Part shown: positions 58,236-64,000 of the stretch, piece after piece | Layout of the letters: the number at the start of each line of letters is the position of its first letter | Position numbering within the stretch: the first letter of the stretch is position 1 | DNA from: Niastella sp. | GTDB lineage: Bacteria; Bacteroidota; Bacteroidia; Chitinophagales; Chitinophagaceae | Direction of reading: 5' to 3' | DNA length: 64,000 nt | Assembly (NCBI GenBank): GCA_017744515.1 | Contig: JAGIBF010000027.1 | Location: 1-64,000 of the forward strand | Notes under the pieces: model-generated | What the model saw: the letters and a program-made list of their open reading frames with translations, nothing else | Told to the model about the DNA's origin: nothing | Databases searched by the model: none | Translations under genes and position numbers: made by a program

Positions 58236-59620
58236 ACAAACTCCACAATCACCGTCGGATTCGGCAAACTATGCGGATGATGCTTGGCACCAGGCTTATA
58301 GATCACGGTAATATCCCCTTTCAACTCCTTTACCTTCTTTTCAAACGGGATCGTATTCTCTTCAACCGCCACCGCTTCATCAGCATCGGCACAAAGAATA
58401 AAAATGGGATACCGTCCTTTCACGATCCTATCCACTTTATCGATGGGGCTTCCTGTAAATTGCTTCACTTGCTCATCCGTTGTCAATCCATAATCCGCTT
58501 TAAACAAAGCAGCTTCCTTAGGGTACGCTGGCAACCTGCCCAACCCCGCCGGCCACGACTTCAGGTCAAGCACAGGATTATCGACATACACACCCGCCAC
58601 CCGTGTAGGATTTTCGGCAGCCCAGTTGAAAGCATACACACCACCACGGCTCATCCCTTCCAGCACTACCTTCCTGGCAAGACCATGCTTTATCATCAAA
58701 GCATAAAAAGAGTTCCACGTAGCTATAGCCTCCCGGTTACCAAACAACTCTGCCACATCACAATACACGATGTGAAAACCACGCTCCAGCAAAGCGATAT
58801 CAGCCTGTGGCTCATGCCCCCAAAACCTGGCCCGCCATATCCAGGGACGATTGGGCGCAGTCCACTTAGGTTTTACCACCTTACAATTCCTGTTCAGGAA
58901 GGAAAAATCAGCACAGGCATACCCATAAAAACTACTCTCCTTTATTGGCATAGGAATACGCGGGAAAAAATCGAAAGCAATATCCCGCTTAGCACTGATC
59001 AACTCAAACAGCCGCTTCGCATAGATGGTCGCGCCTACAGCATTAGGGTGTATCCTGTCAGGCACCAGATCAGCCTTATCAACAAACAGCGAATGCATAT
59101 CCACCACTTCCACCTTTTCATCAAAAGCCACCCGCTGAATACGGGGAATGATATCCTTTACAATAACCCGGTCGTAGATTTGCGCGGTATCAGAGAGCCA
59201 TGAAGGAATAGGCAACAATAATACAATGCGGGGATGAGAAGCCAGTTGCCGGAAAGATTGAATAAAAGCAGCATAGTCGGCTTCATACTCACCCAGGTGC
59301 ACACGATTGATCAGCTTACTGTCATTGCCACCCAGATCTATGATCACAATATCCGGCAGGCTGTTCAGCGCAGCCTGGTATTGAGCAGTACTCCAGTAAG
59401 GCCGGTCACCCTTACGTAACAGCGTGGTGCCACTCACCCCATAATTATTCACCGTATAATCCTTACCCAATAATGACTGCAACTGCGCAGGAAAAGAATT
59501 TTGCTCCCTGTTATCGATACCATGACCATACGTAATACTGGCGCCAATACAGGCAACCTTGAGAACAGCCGAACAGGGCGCCGCCAGGAAAAAGAAGAAG
59601 ATAACGGCAAACATTTTCAT
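58214..59620 (-). CDS. fusion of SGNH/GDSL hydrolase and alpha/beta hydrolase, exported, 468 aa
   Basis: A signal peptide (about residues 1-18) precedes an SGNH hydrolase domain (about 20-210; CIGASITYGHG with the Ser, GVSGTT, GGNDSK, DRIHPN). An alpha/beta hydrolase domain follows (about 240-468; LEGMSRGGVYAFNWA nucleophile elbow, AGVYVDNPVLD, HHPHSLP). Both have catalytic residues. The two-domain layout suits removal of two ester types from a glycan, such as plant acetylated polysaccharides, but that is inference. The stop lies within a heptamer array that encodes the final RASGK. Confidence 0.85.
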   Translation of the reverse strand: MKMFAVIFFFFLAAPCSAVLKVACIGASITYGHGIDNREQNSFPAQLQSLLGKDYTVNNYGVSGTTLLRKGDRPYWSTAQYQAALNSLPDIVIIDLGGNDSKLINRVHLGEYEADYAAFIQSFRQLASHPRIVLLLPIPSWLSDTAQIYDRVIVKDIIPRIQRVAFDEKVEVVDMHSLFVDKADLVPDRIHPNAVGATIYAKRLFELISAKRDIAFDFFPRIPMPIKESSFYGYACADFSFLNRNCKVVKPKWTAPNRPWIWRARFWGHEPQADIALLERGFHIVYCDVAELFGNREAIATWNSFYALMIKHGLARKVVLEGMSRGGVYAFNWAAENPTRVAGVYVDNPVLDLKSWPAGLGRLPAYPKEAALFKADYGLTTDEQVKQFTGSPIDKVDRIVKGRYPIFILCADADEAVAVEENTIPFEKKVKELKGDITVIYKPGAKHHPHSLPNPTVIVEFVLRASGK

Positions 59621-59740
59621 AAAACCGAATATCGTGATTATCAGATAATCAATTTATCCCTTTCATTAACTTTAATTAGCACGCCCTGTATTGCAATCTC
59701 CTTTCCATGCTAATCATTTAATAATTGCTTTCGCATTAAA

Positions 59741-59775
59741 CGCTAATTCGTGTAATTCGCCTTAATTCGTGTTAA
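59741..59775. repeat. short tandem array (TTAATTCGTG-like) at the dehalogenase gene stop
   Basis: AATTCG at 59745, 59754 and 59764. The minus-strand stop of the dehalogenase gene (59772-59774, TAA) is formed by its last unit. Confidence 0.75.
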
Positions 59776-60644
59776 AGACAGTCATTCAATACAAACTCTC
59801 TTACAGCCTCGCCAATCTCCGCCGGCGAATCTTCCTGAATATAATGAATCCCTTTTACAGAAACCTCCCGTTGATTAGGCCAGCTCCGGCAAAAGTCAAG
59901 CGCACGACCGGTAAGCAACGCACCAGGAGAGGCAGATATCAGCAACTTGGGAAACTGGCTGCCGGCCAGCCATTTACCATATTCCTCTACAATAGATACA
60001 ATATGCGGCGGCTCGCCCTCGATAGGGATCTCGCGCGGGAACAACAAAGTGGGCAGCCTGTCGGCCGGATGTTGAAAAGGCGCCCGGTAAGCATCCATCT
60101 CTTCGGCACTCAGCGTGCGGATAATACTTTTGGGCAGCACCGTTTCGATAAAGAAATTATCCTGCAGCACCATTTGCTCCCCTTTGTCGGAACGCAGAGC
60201 CCGGAAGATGGCATCGCGACCGGCAGGAAAATCACTCCACAACCTTGGCTGCACAATTGCCTCCATGTAGGCAATCCCTTTGATCTGATCGGGAAAACGG
60301 AAAGCCCTGTAAAAACCAAGCGCAGAGCCCCAGTCATGCAAAACAAGTACGATATTTTCCCGCAGCCCAACAGCCTCAAACCACGCATCGAGGTAAGCCA
60401 CATGATCAGTAAAACGATAAGAAGCATCGGGCGACTTACCCGATTGCCCCATACCCACAAGATCAGGCGCCAGGCAGCGGCGATACTTACTCAACCAGGG
60501 AATAATGTTGCGCCACAGGTAAGAAGAAGTGGGATTACCGTGCAGGAAAACCACCGGCTCCCCCTCGCCGGTATCTACATAACTCATTTCGGAATCCAGC
60601 ACCTTCACCCTTTTACGCGGATGATTAATTTGATGAAAATTCAT
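59772..60644 (-). CDS. haloalkane dehalogenase-like alpha/beta hydrolase (HLD-II type), 290 aa
   Basis: The alpha/beta hydrolase has the dehalogenase catalytic set: [15 protein letters not shown] with halide-binding N37, [12 protein letters not shown] with nucleophile D104 and halide-stabilising W105, MEAIVQP with acid E128, and [11 protein letters not shown] with His267. This fits the DhaA/LinB subfamily that hydrolyses haloalkanes to alcohols. The natural substrate cannot be read from sequence and physiological halide release is unproven. It is divergent from the arsR-like operon; a regulatory link is possible. Confidence 0.9.
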   Translation of the reverse strand: MNFHQINHPRKRVKVLDSEMSYVDTGEGEPVVFLHGNPTSSYLWRNIIPWLSKYRRCLAPDLVGMGQSGKSPDASYRFTDHVAYLDAWFEAVGLRENIVLVLHDWGSALGFYRAFRFPDQIKGIAYMEAIVQPRLWSDFPAGRDAIFRALRSDKGEQMVLQDNFFIETVLPKSIIRTLSAEEMDAYRAPFQHPADRLPTLLFPREIPIEGEPPHIVSIVEEYGKWLAGSQFPKLLISASPGALLTGRALDFCRSWPNQREVSVKGIHYIQEDSPAEIGEAVREFVLNDCL

Positions 60645-60772
60645 GGCTATACTTTTTTGATTGATTCGTTACAGCAACAAAACTAACCACCACTTCCTGA
60701 CCCCATTAGGTCCATTTTCCCAAAACCAATAAGACCATTTTTATAGCCCATAAAAAAATCTTACACAATCAC

Positions 60773-60818
60773 TAAACCGAATGGTTTACTTTATTATATT
60801 TGTAAACCGATCGGTTAA
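60773..60818. promoter_or_regulatory. paired palindromic operators flanking a -7 element, upstream of arsR-like gene
   Basis: TAAACC-GAAT-GGTTTA (60773-60788) and TAAACC-GATC-GGTTAA (60803-60818), centre to centre exactly 30 bp, with TATATTTG (60795-60802, TAnnTTTG) between them. This is a classic arrangement for repressor autoregulation. Confidence 0.85.
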
Positions 60819-60837
60819 TCATTAAACAATACCCCGT

Positions 60838-61155
60838 ATGAGACGAGACGTATTCCAGGCAATTGCCGACCCCACCCGCAGAACCATCATAGATATGTTG
60901 GCACAAAAAAGGTCAACCCTTAGTGAAGTGGCAGACAACTTCGACATGAGCCTGCCTGCCATTTCAAAACACATGAAAATATTGGCCGAATGTGGCCTCG
61001 TAATTATAGAACAGGAAGGCCGTGAGCGCTACTGCGAAGCCAAACTGGAGAAACTGGCAGAAGTGTCCAACTGGGTCAACACCTACCAGACATTCTGGAA
61101 TGAGCGACTCAGTTCACTAAAAACCTTTATGGAGAAAAAACACAAAAAAAAGTAA
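60838..61155 (+). CDS. ArsR/SmtB-family transcriptional regulator, 105 aa
   Basis: A winged-helix regulator with FQAIADPTRRTIIDMLAQKRSTLSEVADNFDMSLPAISKHMKILAECGLVIIEQEGRERYCEAK, matching the ArsR fold. The metal-binding ELCVCDL-type motif is absent, so it may be a non-metal ArsR of the kind paired with SRPBCC proteins. It is 5 bp before the SRPBCC gene and has palindromic operators upstream, suggesting autoregulation. The start ATG is 20 bp beyond the second palindrome. Confidence 0.93.
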   Translation: MRRDVFQAIADPTRRTIIDMLAQKRSTLSEVADNFDMSLPAISKHMKILAECGLVIIEQEGRERYCEAKLEKLAEVSNWVNTYQTFWNERLSSLKTFMEKKHKKK

Positions 61156-61159
61156 CGAT

Positions 61160-61621
61160 ATGAACCAGCCCAACAACGCAGGTAACCGGTTGAAAGTTAC
61201 TGCCACCAACGAAATCCATGTACCATCAGAAGAAGTATTCAATGCCTGGCTCGATCCGGAACTACTTTCCCAATGGATGTACGGACCAGCCATACGCGAT
61301 GAAAAGATCATACACTTAAAAACAGACCCACGCGAAGGAGGGCATTTCACCTTCCTCGTAGAGCGGCAGGGAGTGCAGATCAATCACATAGGCACCTACC
61401 TCGAAGTTCAGCCTTACGACAAACTGGTATTTACCTGGGGCATCGAAGGAGAATCAGTAGATGAAAGCATTGTATACATCGACATCACCCCTACGGAAAA
61501 AGGATGCCTTGTAGAACTCACCCATGAATTGGACCCGAAGTGGGAAGCCTACGTAAGCCGCACCAAAAATGCGTGGGAGATTATGCTGAATAAACTGAAA
61601 GAGATACTCACGAAAGTATAA
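61160..61621 (+). CDS. SRPBCC (AHSA1/START-like) domain protein, 153 aa
   Basis: The START/Bet v1-like ligand-binding fold: VTATNEIHVPSEEVFNAWLDPELLSQWMYGPA at the front and NAWEIMLNKLKEIL at the end, with the usual VELTHELDPKWEAY pattern of the AHSA1 subfamily. It probably binds a hydrophobic ligand. It is in an operon with the ArsR regulator (5-bp gap), a common pair whose ligand is usually not known. A divergent dehalogenase gene lies on the other side. Confidence 0.88.
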   Translation: MNQPNNAGNRLKVTATNEIHVPSEEVFNAWLDPELLSQWMYGPAIRDEKIIHLKTDPREGGHFTFLVERQGVQINHIGTYLEVQPYDKLVFTWGIEGESVDESIVYIDITPTEKGCLVELTHELDPKWEAYVSRTKNAWEIMLNKLKEILTKV

Positions 61622-61671
61622 CCATTCTTATTTTTTATGTATCCGGTGTCAGAGTTTATCCCGTTTTGCGG

Positions 61672-61692
61672 GACTGAGCTTGTCGAAGCCGC
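61672..61692. repeat. family-C repeat, copy 3
   Basis: GACTGAGCTTGTCGAAGCCG, between the convergent SRPBCC and MocR genes. Confidence 0.7.
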
Positions 61693-61708
61693 CTTCAAAA
61701 GCTGACAC

Positions 61709-63196
61709 TCAAGCTGGTACTGAACCTTTCAGACAGGCCAGCAACTTTTCCACGCCTGCCTTTAACTTATACTTCGTAAAAGCCGTAAACCCAAGCAAAA
61801 TAGCCGGAGGCTGACGATGCTGCAACGTAAAGCTGTTTACAAAAGTCAGCATCAATTGATGCTGATGGATAGCAGCCTTAAACTTTACCATGTCGATATG
61901 TTCCGGCAGCCAGCAAAGCAGGTGCATACCGGAAGGAGCAACACTTATACGTAAATAATCCTTACAGTACAATTGCAACAGGTTGATCAGTTGCTGCTGA
62001 CGTTCGGCATACAACAACCGCATCTTGCGGATATGCCGTACGAAATATCCCCCTTCCATAAAAGCACACAACATGAGCTGATCCATCACCGGCGATTGCC
62101 GGTCCTGGTTGTCTTTTATTTTCTTAAACCTGCTTACCAGGCTGATCGAAGGCAACACGATATAAGCGAGTCGCAAGCCGGGAAACAATACCTTGCTGAA
62201 AGTGCCGGAGTAAATAACCCGGCCACCAGCGTCCATACCTTGCAGGCTGGGCAAAGGCCGGCCTTCATAACGAAACTCACTATCATAATCATCCTCCAAT
62301 ATCCAGCTATTGTGCTTCTGCGCCCATGCCAGCAACTCCTCACGTTTGGAGGCTGACAAAGTACACCCCATTGGAAACTGATGCGAAGGCGTTACATACA
62401 CCAGTTTTGCATCAGGAAAATGCGCAACGCCATACGACACATTCAATCCATCTTGCTCAACCGGTACCGGACACAGCGCAACACCAGCAGTAGAAAAAGC
62501 GATACGGGCGCCATGATAACCCGGATCTTCGATCCACACCTGATCGCCCTGCTCCAATAAACAGGACACCACAAGATTAAGCCCCTGTTGCGAACCAGTA
62601 GTTACGATCACCTGGTCGGCCTCACACACAACAGCACGCGAAATACGCAGATAAGCAGCAATCGCTTTGCGCAGGTCCCAATAACCTAAAGTATCCTCAT
62701 AACCGAGGTGCGCCTGCTTCAGCGACTTCAACACTTCATTACCCACCTGGTGCCATAACTTGTAAGGAAACTGATCGAGCGAAGGCATCCCCATCTGAAA
62801 AGCAGTGGCGCCAATGCGGCTGCCGGCTTGCATATCCACCGGAGGTTCAACAGGCGCAGCCGTTTGAGCAACCGGCTTTTTTATAGAAGCAGTATTACGC
62901 TTTCCGGCATTCAGTAAATGATCGGGTAGTTGATCGGCGACGAAAGTACCGGCACCGGTTTTGCCCAACACATAACCCTCCAGCACGAGGTGCTCATAAG
63001 CCTGACTCACGATCACGCGCGCCACACCCAATTCTTTCGCCAGGTTACGGCCCGCAGGCAACCGGTCACCCGGCCGCAGCCTGCCTTCTATGATCATCTT
63101 GCGAAACGATGCATACAATTGCAAATACAGCGGCACATCAGATTGCCGCGAAAGCACAATACCTGCAGGATTGATCTCAGCCGGTTCCTTCGCCAT
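61709..63196 (-). CDS. MocR/PdxR-type GntR regulator with aminotransferase domain, 495 aa
   Basis: A winged-helix GntR domain (about residues 15-90; PLYLQLYASFRKMIIEGRLRPGDRLPAGRNLAKELGVARVIVSQAYEHLVLEGYVLGKTGAGTFV) is joined to a type-I aminotransferase-like domain (about 135-490). The PLP-binding Lys lies in VIYSGTFSKVLFPGLR, and WILEDDYDSEFRYEG carries the Asp/Tyr usual for PLP. MocR regulators sense PLP or an amino-acid-PLP adduct and control vitamin B6, GABA, taurine or ectoine genes. No such target is adjacent; its own regulon is unknown. Confidence 0.93.
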   Translation of the reverse strand: MAKEPAEINPAGIVLSRQSDVPLYLQLYASFRKMIIEGRLRPGDRLPAGRNLAKELGVARVIVSQAYEHLVLEGYVLGKTGAGTFVADQLPDHLLNAGKRNTASIKKPVAQTAAPVEPPVDMQAGSRIGATAFQMGMPSLDQFPYKLWHQVGNEVLKSLKQAHLGYEDTLGYWDLRKAIAAYLRISRAVVCEADQVIVTTGSQQGLNLVVSCLLEQGDQVWIEDPGYHGARIAFSTAGVALCPVPVEQDGLNVSYGVAHFPDAKLVYVTPSHQFPMGCTLSASKREELLAWAQKHNSWILEDDYDSEFRYEGRPLPSLQGMDAGGRVIYSGTFSKVLFPGLRLAYIVLPSISLVSRFKKIKDNQDRQSPVMDQLMLCAFMEGGYFVRHIRKMRLLYAERQQQLINLLQLYCKDYLRISVAPSGMHLLCWLPEHIDMVKFKAAIHQHQLMLTFVNSFTLQHRQPPAILLGFTAFTKYKLKAGVEKLLACLKGSVPA

Positions 63197-63246
63197 AATA
63201 AAACACTAATTTACATCACCACATTTATTAACGTCTTATTCTTCTT

Positions 63247-63320
63247 TGTCATTTCGAACGGAGCCATTAGAGACTTTAAAGAAGTATGCAGTGACGGCGT
63301 AGTGAGAAATCTGCTTGCGA
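63247..63320. repeat. dispersed repeat family B, copy 3, with an insertion
   Basis: CATTTCGAACGGAGC at one end and GTGAGAAATCTGCTTGCGA at the other, interrupted by about 30 nt (ATTAGAGACTTTAAAGAAGT and more) not present in copies 1 and 2. Confidence 0.75.
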
Positions 63321-63350
63321 TGCAAAGGCATATCGCCGCAAACGGAATTG

Positions 63351-63405
63351 CCCGGTCCTTTAGGACCGGGGTAAAAGCCCAACACTTCTTTGGGCTTTAG
63401 CCCAA
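63351..63405. repeat. paired TTTA-loop hairpin repeat, family E, copy 2
   Basis: CCCGGTCC-TTTA-GGACCGGG (63351-63370) and TTGGGC-TTTA-GCCCAA (63390-63405), the same order as at 57328. The first stem has a T-A pair where copy 1 has T-G, so pairing is preserved. Confidence 0.9.
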
Positions 63406-63547
63406 TTGCCGGTTCTTGTAACCCAACCCATCAAAAGCATTCTTCACACAACCCCACCCTCGACAAATCCCGCACACAACAGCACATTTTTAAGAGAAAT
63501 TAATCCCCATCATCACATACAACAACCGCTACCAGTATCTTTAACCC

Positions 63548-64000
63548 ATGCCAAACAAACTACTATCTCTCGTTACAGCCATTGCCACCATTTATTTATT
63601 ACAGGCATGTACAACAGCTAAAAAAACAGCAGTCCAACAACCCTTCCCACCACCCACTACAGCACCCAAAGCAGCCCGCGAGTTTCGCGCAGCATGGGTA
63701 GCCACCGTAGCCAACATCAACTGGCCCAGCAAGCCCGGACTTACCACCGAGCAACAAAAACAGGAAGCGATCACCCTGCTCGACTTCCTCAAAGCAAACA
63801 ACTTCAATGCAGTGGTTTTTCAGGTACGGCCACAAGCCGATGCCCTATACCAAAGTTCATTAGAACCCTGGTCCTACTACCTTACCGGCACACAAGGCAA
63901 AGCCCCCAACCCATATTACGATCCATTGCAATTCTGGACAGATGCCGCACACGACCGGGGGCTCGAAATGCACGTATGGCTCAATCCCTACCGCGCACAC
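63548..64000 (+). CDS. glycoside hydrolase-like GHL10 (DUF187-type) lipoprotein, N-terminal part
   Basis: Runs off the right edge; 151 codons are seen. The signal peptide (MPNKLLSLVTAIATIYLLQAC) ends with a lipobox (LQAC, Cys at residue 21). The mature start APKAAREFRAAWVATVANINWPSKPGLTTEQQKQEA and FNAVVFQVRPQADALYQSSLEPWSYYLTG, EMHVWLNPYRAH are hallmarks of the GHL10 (PF02638) family of bacterial glycan-degrading enzymes. The family is annotated by similarity only and its substrate is not known. TATCTTTA at 63534 resembles a -7 element, one base off. Confidence 0.92.
   Translation, partial: MPNKLLSLVTAIATIYLLQACTTAKKTAVQQPFPPPTTAPKAAREFRAAWVATVANINWPSKPGLTTEQQKQEAITLLDFLKANNFNAVVFQVRPQADALYQSSLEPWSYYLTGTQGKAPNPYYDPLQFWTDAAHDRGLEMHVWLNPYRAH

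Larger units (their letters stand above)
63197..63547. other. intergenic region, repeat-rich
   Basis: Divergent between MocR and the GHL10 gene. It holds a family-B copy with an extra segment (63247-63320), a family-E hairpin pair (63351-63405), and TATCTTTA (63534) just before the start codon of the next gene. Confidence 0.6.

Noticed and set aside
1-64000. tRNA, rRNA, tmRNA, RNase P, SRP RNA
   Set aside because: None could be matched; the region 29918-30127 was checked for tmRNA-like tag and acceptor features and did not fit.
1-64000. CRISPR array, prophage, intact insertion sequence
   Set aside because: No direct repeats of 25-37 bp with equal spacers, no phage structural or integrase genes, and no transposase frame; only a possible IS-end relic at 29740.

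Overview
The window looks like chromosome of a gliding member of the Bacteroidota, most likely family Chitinophagaceae; the genus cannot be fixed from sequence alone. Evidence: the mutY-ssb-gldE-gldD gene order, a 31-residue basic AURKAIP1/COX24 protein beside RNase G and an HU gene, LytS/LytTR and propeller-type sensors, a CarB without its C-terminal regulatory domain, and promoters of the Bacteroidota form (TTTG, 19-20 bp, TAnnTTTG) before purH and gldE. I see no tRNA, rRNA, CRISPR array, intact IS or prophage.

Layout. 1-5.3 kb: the 5' end of a propeller sensor gene, a lipoprotein, Bcp peroxiredoxin, an M23 peptidase and a small membrane-protein gene. 5.8-16.9 kb: carB, a DinB-like protein, a NarL-type two-component pair with a membrane protein and a 170-residue protein upstream, a short ComEC, purH and an EamA transporter. 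16.9-26.1 kb, minus strand: a deacetylase-like protein, LutB, a DUF3109 protein, a TPR protein, gldD, gldE, ssb and mutY. 26.3-29.4 kb: HU, a TPR protein, the COX24 peptide and rng. 30-44 kb: zinc peptidase, radA, comF, a beta-helix lipoprotein, glutathione peroxidase, holB, ricT, a hydrolase, a BI-1 protein and a TPR histidine kinase with its LytTR regulator. 44-47 kb: a DeoR regulator, a GlxA-type regulator and an exported DJ-1 protein.

46.9-52.4 kb, minus strand: the most unusual unit. Five tightly linked genes encode an ABC ATPase, a permease, a substrate-binding domain fused to a peptidoglycan-binding OmpA domain and anchored by an N-terminal membrane helix, a two-helix membrane coiled-coil protein and a second coiled-coil protein. 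I read it as an envelope-spanning transporter or stress machine. 52.7-57.2 kb holds a sulfur cluster (two YeeE/YedE transporters, an MBL-rhodanese fusion), a lipoprotein adenosine deaminase and a Crp/Fnr regulator. 57.4-64 kb holds a SMUG2-type glycosylase, an SGNH plus alpha/beta hydrolase fusion, a haloalkane dehalogenase-like enzyme, an ArsR-SRPBCC operon with paired palindromes, a MocR regulator and the start of a GHL10 lipoprotein.

The main non-coding observation is that many gene 3' ends are occupied by short imperfect tandem arrays with near-exact periods (7, 8, 9 or 10 bp) or by hairpin repeats, and in several genes the repeat supplies the stop codon. Also notable are a 16-bp motif repeated at matching promoter positions before the LytTR operon and the deoR-like gene, and several terminators without an assignable gene, which may mark unannotated RNAs.
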